Assembly (NCBI RefSeq): GCF_902459465.1
Contig: NC_047081.1
Location: 10,817,857 to 10,881,856 of the forward strand
DNA: 64,000 bases
Direction of reading: 5' to 3'
DNA from: Asterias rubens
Taxonomy: Eukaryota; Echinodermata; Asteroidea; Forcipulatida; Asteriidae
The position numbers and the translations under genes were made by a program. A model generated the notes under the pieces. The model was not told the origin of the DNA. It ran no database searches and worked only from the letters and a program-made list of their open reading frames with translations. Below, piece after piece: positions 1 through 11,724 of this stretch (its first letter is position 1; each line of letters begins with the position of its first letter).

Positions 1-384
1 AACCCCGGGGTTAAAAAATATACAACACCGACCGATGCGAACATGTGCACGTATGACTCCCTTGGCGGGGAAGATATAAACTGTCTCAAACATACATGCC
101 TAAAGATGAAGCATTTCAAAACAGAAAATTTAGAAAATTCTGGATTTTAAAATGGTTTTAAACTAACTCTTCTAGCATTGGTAGTGGAATGAAATTTTTC
201 TCATCAGTGACCTTCCAGTGATTTGTTTTCCTTGTTGTTGTTTTTGTATTCTTTGGTGTTTTAGGTTTGTTTTTCTTTTATTGAGAATTATGAATCGAGA
301 ACAATCAGCCTTACAACCCAGTCGTTGTCCTTGAAATTGTGTGCACACTCCTAGAAAGATAAAGTACCAGCTCTTGCCTATACG

Positions 385-645
385 CAAATCACCAAGTTAA
401 GCCTAATATACGCTTGTCTTAGTCCAGCTCTTGCCAACTATCCTTATCCTGCCCCTGCATTGGCACATCATTAACCTAAGCCCATAAGCTTCCCAATCCT
501 GCTTCCACCTTTGCACATCATCAAGCTAAGGCTAGGCCTATCCTGTTTCAGCCCATGCCTACACACCGTCAACCTAAGCCTGCGCTTATCCTAATCCAGT
601 GTCCTACCTATAAACATCATTGAGCTTAGCCTGCATGCAAACTAA
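385..645. repeat. Degenerate ~50-bp tandem repeat
   Basis: About four or five diverged units recur, each built from a TATCCT or ATCCTG start, a pyrimidine-rich centre, a CACATCATCAA-like segment and a CTAAGCCT-like end. The period is roughly 45-65 bp. The units are too diverged to be a recent microsatellite, and no coding frame runs through them. Confidence 0.6.
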
Positions 646-1029
646 ACCTCATAGTACAGCATTATACAGCACCACAGTCCATCGCTCTCCTGAAGACGAT
701 TTGAACAAACTTATTGAAAAACATTTGAGTAGTTCAACCACCAGTTCTTTTTAGAGCCGCCACAACTTATTAATAATGCATGTTGTCTGTCTCTCCGGCA
801 AAACCTCACCAGAAGAGAGTTTCACCTCGCACAGTGAAAAACACAAGACCGGATATCCAGACCGAGTGATATTAACAAACAAGCCTTCATGTCATGACAC
901 TATGAATTCACCTGGCGATTCGGGTTTATTACCTGAGATTCCGTCGAGCCATGCAACCTGAACATCGGGTCTCACCGATCCAACCATTGGGGGCTATAGC
1001 TATAACCTGGTTCATGTATTGATAGACGC

Positions 1030-1412
1030 TTAAAGGCAGTGGACACTATTGGTAATTACTCAAAATGATTATCGGCATAAAAACCTCAGGTAACGAGTTA
1101 TGGGGAGAGGTTGATAGCATAAAACATTGTATGAAACGGCTCCCTCTGAAGTGACGTAGTTTTCGAGAAAGAAGTAATTTTCCACGGATTTGATTTCGAG
1201 ACCTCAAGTTTAGAATTTGAGGTATCGTATCAAGCATCTGAAAGCACACAACTTCGTGTGATAAGGGTGTTTTTTCTCTCATTATTATCTCGCAACTTTG
1301 ACGACCAATTTAGCTCAAATTTTCACAGGTTTGTTATTGTATGCATGTATGTATGAGATACACCAAGTGAGAAGACTGGTCTTTGACAATCAATAGTGTC
1401 CACTGTCTTTAA
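1030..1412. mobile_element. TTAA-flanked palindromic MITE, family A
   Basis: The element starts with TTAA-AGGCAGTGGACACTATT and ends with the reverse complement of the same sequence followed by TTAA, giving terminal inverted repeats of about 25 bp and a TTAA target site. It is about 383 bp long and non-coding. Other copies lie near 13.4, 14.3, 25.4, 26.2, 32.3, 41.7 and 61.5 kb. A TTAA target suggests mobilisation by a piggyBac-type transposase, which is inference. Confidence is high that it is a repeat and moderate for the superfamily. Confidence 0.85.
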
Positions 1413-1563
1413 CCGATGATATCGCACTTGCGCCCACAGGTTGCAAACCTAATTCACTTTGCACTGAGGGGCTTGAGAACCCAACACCTCGAGTCCGGCT
1501 GAGTGATAAGTCAAGGCTCCAGGTGAGAATGTTTCTGATCATCTTTGAGTTGTGTACATAAAA

Positions 1564-1594
1564 GAGAATTCTGCTAGGGTCGAAACGTCATGTC
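1564..1594 (+). other. GTCGAAACGTC motif, hammerhead-like remnant
   Basis: A short TCTGCTAGGGTC hairpin-like stretch is followed directly by GAAACGTC. The same ending recurs at four other places in the window. It resembles the stem II plus GAAA-N-GTC part of small hammerhead ribozymes carried by Penelope-like elements. The 5' CTGANGA core is not clear in this copy. Confidence 0.3.
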
Positions 1595-2034
1595 ATTATT
1601 TTTTTTCCGTAGGCCTACGTTACTTCAGAGGAGCTACTTCTCATCGTGTTTTTTATACTCTTCATTGCTCATTACAAAGTAAGTTTTTACACTATAAACT
1701 ATTTTGAGTAATTAACAATAATGTCCAGTGCCTTTAATAATGTATTCACCGTACGGTTTCCTACCTTTAAGTGCCTTTTACTAATGTATGCCATAAAAAT
1801 GCCTGCGGAAAATGTTGTCTACCGCGTACAATATGTATTTGTTTACGGGCATTAGTATGTTGCTTTGTTCATGCAAAGCCCTACCAGCACTGCATGAAAT
1901 TAAGGTACACGGTTTCACAGTATTAAAGAGCAACTACATGTATCATGAATTTTATAATTTATTGTGCCCTTGATCAGTGAAAAAAATGCATTAAATTATT
2001 TACATCAACGTACTAAACAGGGCCCAATGGGAGA

Positions 2035-2164
2035 CTTTCGGGACGCTTGATTGCAGCAGACGTACCTGGTAAAATCCATTGTTCTTGGTGATGTGCGCAC
2101 TACGTTAACATGGAAATTTACCTGGTAAGTCTGCTGCCACCTAGCGTTCCAAAGTCTCCCATTG
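2035..2164. mobile_element. Small palindromic MITE, family B, copy 1
   Basis: A 130-bp inverted repeat begins CAATGGGAGACTTT and ends AAAGTCTCCCATTG. The next 25 bp inward also pair (a GCAGCAGAC..ACCTGGTAA arm and its complement). Two more copies are at 2.4 kb and 60.5 kb. It has no coding capacity. Confidence 0.8.
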
Positions 2165-2422
2165 CATAGAGCTGCTTAATGCCCGATGTTGTGCTTGCTG
2201 TGCGAGTTTCATAGCGCTGCTAACCGTAGGCACTCTATGCCAACCGTGAGTGTTTTCTGCATGAAAATGAACGAGGTTACAATTATTGGGCAATATGGCG
2301 GCCTCATTTGCTCGCTTAACTGTAAAATACCTATTCAGCTACACTAAGCCAGCGCTGTATATGAAACAGGGCCCAGGAGTTTTGTGTTTGAGACTGTTTT
2401 TCCTCTTTTGATGGGGAGGCAA

Positions 2423-2570
2423 AAATGAGACTTTTAGGACGCTTGGTAGCACCAGACTTACCAGGTAAAGTCCATTGTTCTCGGTAATATTCGCATGCTC
2501 AGAACTACGTAAACAATGGAAATTTACCTGGTAAGTCTGCTGCCACCAAGCGTTCCAAAGTCTCCCATTG
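2423..2570. mobile_element. Small palindromic MITE, family B, copy 2
   Basis: Second copy of the family, 260 bp after the first and in the same orientation. The right arm (ACCTGGTAAGTCTGCTGCC to TCTCCCATTG) is nearly identical to copy 1, while the left arm is more diverged. Open frames that start inside this copy are incidental. Confidence 0.75.
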
Positions 2571-4027
2571 AAGGGAGGGGCAGACTTTTTGATCCTCCCT
2601 CCCCTAGTTCCTATCCACTTGCCAACTACGAGTCAAACGGCAGAATCTCTAGTATTATTCCTAATCCAATATACATGGAACACAGTACTCAGAATAAGCC
2701 TCCGTTCGGTGGGCAAATTAACCATCTCTTTGTGGCAGATTGGGATGATTATGATTGCTTCTACATTTTTTTATACATTTTCCTGAACCTGGTGAACTCA
2801 TATTTACACACAGTAGAAGGAACCGGCATTATTTGTCCAAAATAATGTGGTTGTGACACGTGACATAAAAGCCGAAGTCTCTACCTTCAGACATTGCTTT
2901 AGTTATGGAAACTTGATTACTTTAATGTAAAGCAATGATTCTGCTTTCGTTTTATTGGTTTCACATTTTCTTTTGATGTTGTTCGATCGCTGCTGAATTG
3001 AGTCGATGGTGGTAAATTAAAAATATGATTTTTTTTAAAGATAGACAATGAGCTGGGATCGATCGATCGCCCTAGATCTGATTAACAACCATGTCAACAT
3101 AGTCAAGGCCGATTCCTTGCACAGCGTCCGGTTGTATTGGGTTCGATATCAAGACGGCCGGTTTAATCTACATGTCCTGTTGGTTATGCACGAAAAAATA
3201 GTGTTCTACCAAAAAATAATAGTGAGCATTTAAAACGTGTTGGGAAAGCAATTGTCGAGAGAAGACGCTTTAAACAAGTACAACTTATCCCTCTCCAGTA
3301 TTCTGTCACAACAAAGTCTTCAACTACTGTTACTTCTTATTTAGTTAACAAAAAACATTGACTAACCGTCGACTGCGACAAAATATTCAAAAACTGTTCA
3401 CAGCATGCGATGGGGGTTTGGGATTTGGGGGGGCGTTGATGGCAAACACAGACAGATCCAATTGAATTACAATAGATTGCCCTCGTTTCAACTCTTTTAA
3501 ATAACATTCGGTCCTTCCGACAGTATCTACTATACCTTCTTATCACAACACAATAACCATCAGACTGGCCGTGGCAAGTTTGCAAATTGTCAGCACCTTG
3601 TGTGGGTTGAGGACAGACAGAATACGTAAGAAACGATAATTTGAAATTGGTATATGAGAAGTACACACGCACAACGGCGTGTTGTACGTCGTGTACATGT
3701 ACAGTTTCTTGTTCTATGTGTTTATGTACAAAACTCGTCTTGTCTGTCGCTCAACGCCCGTGCCTGGTACGTTTTCATTTTGGCCCTTAAAATTGTTATT
3801 TGGTTGGTATCTTCAAGTCCTCCATGAACACGTTGAAGCGTGGGAGTTGTGTGTTCCTGTGCGAAGGGCCGTGTGGTGTTGCGTTACAACTGAGGTTAAT
3901 AACAAAACAAATATCGAGGCCCCATTTTTTCTCATTAATGACCGGTTTCTACGTTGTTTTGAGGGCGTTTTTCCCCCCATGCAGCCTCTGACCTGTTGAT
4001 TTGCAGTCCAAGAGGATGGAATTGCAA

Positions 4028-4325
4028 AGGGGGCAATATCACTCGGATTCGGCGTGGGTAAGGAGTGCTTGAGTATGGACAAGCAGGCAATATAACTTGT
4101 GAGGGGGGAAATCAACAACAATTCAGCACAGACAAGTGGGCAATATAACTAGATTAATCATTATTTTGGTTAAAGCAAGAAGGGAACCAAACACCAAACT
4201 ATGTTACAGCATCAAAGAGAGGCCAAATACAAGAAAAAAGCCTTTAGCCTTTGAGTGGGCAATATAACTACCACTGGCACAGAGGGCAATATAACAACCA
4301 TGAAGCATGAGAGGGGGGCACTATC
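4028..4325. repeat. Cluster of GGGCAATATAACT-like motifs
   Basis: A 12-13 base motif close to GGGCAATATAACT occurs about six times in 300 bp (near 4031, 4086, 4138, 4257, 4285 and 4316), all in the same orientation with irregular spacing. The outer copies read GGGCAATATCACT and GGGCACTATCATT. The sequence between copies is not repeated, so this looks like dispersed short motifs or a very decayed tandem repeat. Confidence 0.55.
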
Positions 4326-5475
4326 ATTGATGACGATTACTAAATGACTAGTTCAATCAAACATGACCTTAAACTAGGGTGCATTTCTCACAAAATATGA
4401 ATGGAAATTTGAAGATACTCTGACGAAAGACATGGACTCAATGCTTCAATACAATGTAATTTGTACATTATGCGTAAAGTTGTGGTTAATAATCAACGAT
4501 GGATTCAATGCTAGGTTCGAACCCAAGGTCAATCTCGTTGAAGAAAGTGAGCTTTCTTAGAGCCTATCACAAAACCCGGTTACATCAGAAATAAGATTCA
4601 GGAGGCAATCATTCCTAAGCCTCGATGTAATTTAATTCGGAAGACCATGGCACGCGGGAATGAACAGAGATTGAGGGTCAAGAAGTTAATTTGTTTTCTC
4701 GTCTCACGCTGTAAATTGCATTATCGAGAATCCTTAACGAGACGAATCAGGGTCTGGTCATGGTGCCAGCTGAGTTCGCCCCAAGACTCCAGACAACACT
4801 CACCCCAGACAACAGCTCATGTACCCGATTTCAAAGAGCTGCTTCAGAACATAACGCTGCTAAGCACATCAAAACTATGCTTACCAGATTAAGGTTACCA
4901 GCCAAAATACCATGTCACCTGTCCAATCTGTGACTGAATGTACTCCACATTACTAGGCGTTCTTTACTTACACAGCTAGCGCAGAATTACGGCGCTTGCA
5001 CGTAAGCGGAGAATGGTGTTCGCAAGCGCATAATTCGGCGGTAAGCAGAGCCATTAATCTGGGCCCAGATCTATTGAGAGTTGCTTGCTGGAATGGCGTC
5101 CAGTGGGAATTCCTCATCTTTCGCCGTCGGCGCTCTATCGCCTTTTGTACTACGATGTGTAAGTTTCTTTCCCCACCATCAATCAACATATTATTGCACT
5201 CAGACAGTTTTAAGTAATCTTTGAACACTGATATAACGCTTATAAAGCCACAAGTAATATCATTCCCTATTAAAAGGTAATTCTGAAACGGTCAAACAAA
5301 ACAAGGTATTAAAACGGCATGGATGAATTGCTTCCCTCTCCGACTCAACTGTTACACTCTTCCAGGTTATACCCCCCCCTTTCCGACTGCACTCCATGCA
5401 TCAATTGCCTGATAGAGAAGCACATTCTGAACGGTCGCCATAGCAACAGTTGCCATCATTATCCAAACGAGTCCA

Positions 5476-5481
5476 CCCCCC

Positions 5482-5512
<31 letters not shown>

Positions 5513-5520
5513 ACACACAA
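5476..5520 (+). repeat. Poly-C followed by (CA)n microsatellite
   Basis: A run of about 23 C residues leads straight into about ten CA repeats. Other homopolymer C or G runs occur near 7311, 12831, 14613, 34281, 42117, 42222, 52479 and 52628, so tract lengths across the window should be treated as assembly-sensitive. Confidence 0.9.
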
Positions 5521-7689
5521 ACCGCTTTCAATTTAAATAAAAGACGTCTTTATCTATCGGCGGCGAATGTGAGGCGGACGAGCTCGGGCAAATACGCCAT
5601 TCATTTGCAATATCTCTGATTAGATTTCAAACAACAACGGCGCGCCGGGGCACTCCGAGAGAGTGTGGGAGAGAAACAAAAATAATAACACCAGTACAAA
5701 TAAATATACACCAAGCAATTATTGCTGGGGCGAAGGTACGTCTCGGCACAATCATCAAGCCCTTGTCGTTTTCATTTAAGCCTCTGTCGTTTCATCCTGG
5801 ATGTTGTCTTATCAGCGCAGTTTGGGAATGAAGTGATAGATAGACTAGACGGATGATTGCTTTTGGTCCTTGCGGTGTTTTTGATTCGCCCCCACCCCTT
5901 TCCTCTCCTCTTCCGAACTATTTGTTGGTGTAATTAATGTTTCCAGCTTCCACCGCCCATGCGACCTTAATATGCGTTGACTTTTTATATTGCTGAAAGG
6001 GGGGAGACACTATTAAATACAGTAACACTTATTCGTACGTCGACTTCGATCAAGAGAACGATCTATCATTTTGCCGTGGCGTACGACTTGATTGGACTTG
6101 ACGATGTTGCACCACATTCGAGGAATTTAACTTCATGATACAGAGCGGAAATGCGGAATATACAACAAATAAAAGGAGGTTTTGCTGTTACGGTTCGGTT
6201 CATGACAACGAGGTCCCGACGAAAGCCGAGGAAGAGGTCTTGATGGTGGGAGCACCCGAAATTGAATTTGTCGTTAAATAATTAGATCAGGCGCTATTAT
6301 TAGCGAGTGAAGAAAGACTTACATATTGCTGCGCCCTCGGCGTGGCGCATGGCAGTTCTGCTCGCATCTAAAATTGTGTTGACACATGCAGACAACAGCT
6401 AACACGAAGGGGAAGTCAAACCCTGTAAAACTGCAAAGCGACAGAGACTGTGTATCTGTACAAACGGCAACTTTACACGAGTGCATTAAAAAGGATCGCA
6501 AGTCCTAAAAACGCGTGGAATGAAAAAAGTTGTTTGCATTGTATACTTTTTCCTAAGCAAAAAAAAATGTTCGTCGGGGAAATACATCGACGGTAACCAA
6601 ACTGAGGCTAAGTGTGACAATATAGTCAGGTCTCATGTTGGTATAGTGATAGTGTAGACTAGATTACATGATTGCTGATAGTACATTAGGAACTTAATAA
6701 TGATGATGTTATGATGAAGGTCGCTGGAAACCGAACATCACGCTTCTATGTTTTAACCAATCAGCCGTGACTTCTGAGTCACTGCTGATTCCGCAAAGAA
6801 GCAACATATTATGGTTTCAAGGAGAGAGAAAAAACCGCTACATTAATTTGTTAGATGTACGGAGCTCGTGTTTGGGATGCTGTTTTAAGCGGAGTGTACC
6901 AATTAAAGGGGGGTTTCTGTCGCATACTACCAGTGCCTCAACTATGTTCACCCTGTGCCTGCCTGCAAAACTAATTAGGCCACATAACAGCCTTAATTTG
7001 AGAGGAAATCGTGTCTCAGACTAATTAACGCCAATACAAGCCATTTATCATCGTTAATTACTTGGTAATTTCCAAGCATTTCCTTTAATTAAGAATTCAT
7101 CAATCATTTGTCTTTAGGTGGTCGGGCTTCATAAAACGGTCACTGTTTATAAAATAAAAGCGAACCTTTGTGCAGTTTTATTCACTCAGGAGTTCTGATT
7201 TTATCAAACGTTAACTTTTGAAATAATGAATCTTTTGTGAAAGTGCAGTTAGATCAAACATTTGAACACGCACATAGTGCAGCAAAATTCCAGGGGACTG
7301 GGTGGGGGAGGGGGGGGGGGTGGTCCAGAGCTGTGTACTCCATTCAGAATTAAAGTGCATGACCTATCATGGCATAATATGTAACTACGGTTTGACCAGT
7401 TTGGCGGTGGGGTCACTACAACGTGGCCGAAAGGGACGTGCGATATTAAACTAAACGCACACTGCACTGCCCTCTGGCTCTGTGTTATTGGCTCAATGAT
7501 TTCGGTCAGAAGTGTTCAGATTATGCGGCACTGAATCAAGATTACTGCGATTTTGGCGGGTTCTCTCGAGCGTGGTTTTATTTGTTGCGTTCCCTGTTTG
7601 AAGGGGGAATCCCTTCAAGTTGGAGATTAACTGTTTTTATCTTATAGTATTTTTTGTTTGATTCTCCACCGATGTATGACTGTACACTC

Positions 7690-7760
7690 GATGTTAAGAA
7701 AAACTCAGGTGGGATTCGAACCTAGGATCAACGCCATCCGATAGATGACGTATTGTTTTC
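7690..7760 (-). mobile_element. tRNA-derived SINE fragment (B-box)
   Basis: On the minus strand the sequence reads CCTAGGTTCGAATCCCACC, a good tRNA internal-promoter B-box followed by a non-tRNA tail. No complete cloverleaf or A-box is visible upstream, so this is a decayed SINE or tRNA-like fragment and not a tRNA gene. Confidence 0.35.
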
Positions 7761-8083
7761 TTTTTTGCATTTCTTTTTTTTTGTAAGAAATTGCCTAACA
7801 TAAAAATGCAAGATGGCAACTTCAAGGTGAGGGCTACACTGAATTGATTGGGGCTGTCAACCCAATGGTTTACCCTCTTCGGAGTAAACAAAAAAATGAA
7901 GGCATGGGGTATCCTCTACTGAAGCCTGCGAAAGAGTAAGTATACACATACACACACACAAAGTTTCATTGAATTGAGTCAACACTATTGCAAATCCCTC
8001 TCACACAAAAATGCATCACATTGGGAACAGAGTTTGAAATCAAACATAAACTTAACGTACGTGTACGTCAAAGTTTCTGAAGA

Positions 8084-8471
8084 TTAAAGGAACACGTTGC
8101 CTTGGATCGGTCGAGTTGGTTTTGAAAAGCGTTTATAACCGTTTGTTATAAGATGCATATGATTAGAAAGATATTTTAAAAGTAGAATATAATGATCCAC
8201 ACAAGTATCACTCGAAATTGCGTGGTTTTCTATTTACCTCGTCGACAAACACGGTCGGCCATTTATGGGAGTCAAATCTTGACTCCCATAAATGGCCGAC
8301 CGTGTTAGTTCGCAAAGTAAAAGGAAAACCACGCAATTTCGAGGCAAATGTGTGTGGATCATTGTATTCTACTTTTAAAACATCTTTCTAACCATATGCA
8401 TTTAATAACAAACGGTTACAAACGCTTATTAAAGACCAACTCGACCGATCCAAGGCAACCTGTTCCTTTAA
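8084..8471. mobile_element. Full-length foldback MITE with TTAA ends, family C
   Basis: TTAAAGGAACACGTTGCC at the left end is matched by its near reverse complement plus TTAA at the right end. The arms pair almost throughout the 388 bp. At the centre (about 8255-8305) is a near-perfect palindrome built on GGTCGGCCATTTATGGGAG and its complement. It is a non-coding, very strong foldback element with the same TTAA target-site pattern as family A. Confidence 0.85.
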
Positions 8472-9558
8472 GACTCGCAATATCTAAAACCCCTTTAGTC
8501 AGTGTTTGACCCGTGGAACCTCGGGAAGTCAGTCTATAGTTGATTTGTCTATCGATTGTCCATATCTTCCAACAAATTCGTCTGCAGAATGTTGGCGCAG
8601 ATTTTGGCAATCATACGTAGGCCTATAAACTGCAATCAATTCCTGGACTGTTGACACAGAGAGGGAATTTAACCCTCTGTGCAAACGGGAAATTGTCAAG
8701 CAAAGTACAAAACGTGTGCAGGGGATACCATCGATGGGGGTCTTCTATGATGCATAGAAAGTGCATGAGCACTCGGCGGTGATTGTTGCTAATTGCTTGG
8801 CCTCAGTGCAAAGGGGGGGGGGGGTTGTGCACTCGAACCGCTCGTTGGTGAAGTCGGCATTCGGCCGGGGCGAGACAAACTTTAGAATCGTCGGTAACAA
8901 TCGTTAGGTTCGGGTGTCCAGTGAGATATTTCGCTTGTATGGCATTTTAATCAATCAGCTATACTCAAAATCATCATTTGCTACTCATTATTGGCATTCA
9001 GTGTGCACAGATTATGGTTTATATAAATTTGTTGCAGTGGAAAAATTGTTTGACGGTTTTAGGACACTGTGCAAACAGGGTTTGGGCCGTATAAGCTAGG
9101 AAATCTCTGCACGACGCCAAGATGTTCAGTTCAGAGCTCCAATTTCGAACAAGAATTCCACTCAGCCACAGTTCTAGTATGTGAGCAGTCTCGCAACTTT
9201 TTCAGGGATCAACAAAGTATTTGTATGAGATCAATATATATTTTCTTTTCCTTAAAAGCACTGAATTTTTAAAGCGTTGGACGAGAGAAAAGCTTCACGA
9301 AAGCAAATCTTCAAAAAGTGTGTATTTTGGAAGAAAAAAAAACACTGGACCGCTGGAGGTTTTGAGTTAACTCACTCACCACATGCTACAATTACTAGAC
9401 TTGTACCAGTCTAATAGACTTGTGTCAGTCCAGTGGGTCATTCAAGCCCATGTCATGATGTCCAATAGAGGATCTTTATCTATATTTTTTAATCAAACGG
9501 TCCCCCAAAAGCAAAGATTGATTAAATTCTAAATGAGCCATTCTCATCATCATCTCAT

Positions 9559-9761
9559 CTATCCCGAAGATTTGTCAGTTAGTTTCCTCCATCCTTTTCG
9601 ATCTTCAGACTTTCTTAAGGAGTCATTCAGCGTCAGACCCTTCCACTCGATGATGTTGTCCTCCCACCTTTTTCTCCGCATGCCTCTCTTTCTTCCTCCT
9701 GGCACAGTGCCTTGCAGGATCGTCTGAGCAAGTCCAGATGATCGTGAAATGAGCCCTTACA
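9559..9761 (-). pseudogene. 3' end of a non-LTR retrotransposon (LINE) reverse transcriptase ORF
   Basis: Reading the minus strand from about 9761 gives a frame of about 67 codons with the order ISRSSGLAQTILQGTVPGG, then a basic segment (KRGMRRKRW), then EDNIIEWKGL, ending at a TAG at 9559-9561. In many animal LINEs this order (SSGLA..ILQGTV, basic cluster, RWxDNIxEWxGL) marks the very C-terminus of the reverse-transcriptase ORF. A short GATGATGATGA-like tail follows the stop, as in the 3' ends of such elements. No upstream RT or endonuclease domain is present, so the insertion is 5'-truncated. The clade cannot be decided from this piece. Confidence 0.75.
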
Positions 9762-10564
9762 AATAATCATTACATACAACAACAAAGACAAGGTTTATTA
9801 TAAGACATAGGTCCCATATGTGTACTTGGTTTCAATTGTATACGCAGATGGACAAGACAACTTCATCCTCTCCACTCAAAGATGACATCAAGTAAATGTT
9901 TGTTTAAAGTGGCGCCTGCAAGGAAGCATTGACCCCACGATCATCGCCACATTCATTGTTTCACGTACTATTCACGTACATTAGGCAAAACTACATCACA
10001 ATATTTTTTTTTTTAAATTCTTGCTCTTTGCGCTATGCTGAAAACAAAACATTTTTTAAATGCAACCTCTGCATTTACAACACTCGTCCCTTCTGTTGGA
10101 TAAAACAACAAAAAATGAATGCAGTCAGGAAAGGGGGGCTTTTTGCCAGAACCTTTCGGGGAATGCACTTAGCACTTCCGAGCTATAGAAACCCTTAACG
10201 TTAAAGCTAAAACAATATTGATTATAAAAACATGAAATTACTAACAATAACTGCTTTCAAGAAGGTGCCTCCACAATTTGAGAACATGTGTGGATATTAA
10301 TGTTCATTAGTCCTCAAAGCAAAATGAAATTTCAGGAGTAAGGTTTGAGTGTAAATGAACAAAAACATTGACTTTGATCAACTAAAGGAAAAACAGGAAA
10401 GTGAGTAACTTTCCATATAATAAGAGGAAAAGAGAAAACCGGGCAAGAAAAAAAGGGAAAAAAAAGATAATATTCCTATACTAAGTGAAGAAAAAAGAGG
10501 AAAAATCAACAAAAAAAATTAGGAAATCGGCCTTAAAGAGGAAATCTCACATGCCTGCTGAAAG

Positions 10565-10745
10565 GGGGTGGTCATGTTGGCGGAGTGGTATATCTTTCGT
10601 GACCTTCCTACTCTAACGACCCCTGTTCGAATCACTCAAAAAGGCACTATATGATTGGGTTTTCAATCCCAACCAGACAGCATGGGTTTTTCCCCTGTAA
10701 TGAATATCTGGGGTTTCCCTCCCACTTCTAAACGTTGACATCGAT
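10565..10745 (+). mobile_element. tRNA-derived SINE
   Basis: GTTGGCGGAGTGGTATATC resembles a tRNA A-box region, and 35-40 bases later CTGTTCGAATCAC is a B-box. A non-tRNA body follows, with GGGTTTTTCCCCTGTAATG and TGGGGTTTCCCTCCCACTTC segments. This head-body arrangement is that of a tRNA-derived SINE. No clear poly-A or target duplication was seen. Confidence 0.55.
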
Positions 10746-10970
10746 TGTGATCAAATATCTTTCAGTTCTGTTGTTGAGTAATGAAGTACAATAGACAAAT
10801 GAGATTAAGTGCCGCTTAGTTTTAGCCCTTGTTCAAATACAAACAGTCATTGTTTAACTGTGTAAATGTAGACATTTTTTAACCTCTCGTATTGATTCTG
10901 TTCTTATATCGCAAGAAAAGATTTTGAGCTGCGAGCCATGCGGTATTGATTTTACTTCCAAAATTGTAAA

Positions 10971-11256
10971 AAGTTCAGTCCATGGGGTACCACATGATTG
11001 TATGCAAATGTAGCTTACACTTAACAAGCTCTAGACAGCATACAAAAACTAACCAAATATGTTTGTCAACAAACAACAACAAACAGTTGGCATGACTAAA
11101 CTTGGCTACCATGTAGTTTTCCCCAAACGCCATGATATTTAAAGTTAAGTCCATAGGGTTCCATACACCTAAGCTCTAAACATCATTTTAAAAAACGAAC
11201 CAACTAAAAAGTTTGTCAACAAACATCAACAGTAGCCTCGATTAAACTTGGTTACC
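10971..11256 (+). repeat. Diverged direct duplication, two units
   Basis: Unit 1 (10,971-11,110) and unit 2 (11,142-11,256) share, in order, AAGTTcAGTCCATgGGGTtCC-like, AAGCTCTA, AACCAA, TTTGTCAACAAACA and AAACTTGGcTACC segments. Unit 2 is shorter because of internal deletions. It is a simple old tandem duplication with no coding frame. Confidence 0.65.
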
Positions 11257-11517
11257 CTAAAAAGCGTACGTGCTTGCACCAGTGAATTCACCATGCAATT
11301 ACATCATGTACATGGACATACCGAGCTGTTGCGCCCACACAATGCAAACCGAAAACTTGAACTACCTAACCATGACCGTTGCATAAACAGGTACTGGTAC
11401 ACTGACCTCCAGCAGAGAGTAGTTGCAGGTTACGGTTTAGAGTAGACTGTTTATCAAATTGAGTAACGTGTGGCCTTGACACTGTGGGTTTGTGCAGCTA
11501 TGTAGCTTTGGTTACAA

Positions 11518-11724
11518 TAGGGACTTTTCGTTTTCGACGACGGATGGTTCTGCGACGGTTGTTCAGCTAAACGTTGTCGTTTTCAGCACAACGAAGATTC
11601 ATCCAAAGTACTGTCGTAGAAATTGAGGGACGACCGTCCTCAAAGCCGACGCATGCGCAGATGACGCCAAATGTCATCTTACCCGTCGCAGAACCATCCG
11701 TCGTCGAAAACGAAAAGTCCCTAA
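11518..11724. mobile_element. Palindromic MITE with ~40-bp inverted ends
   Basis: TAGGGACTTTTCGTTTTCGA continues to CTGCGACGG on the left and is matched by the exact reverse complement ending TCGAAAACGAAAAGTCCCTA on the right. The arms are about 40 bp and near identical, which suggests recent activity. The roughly 125-bp interior is unique in this window. Confidence 0.8.
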
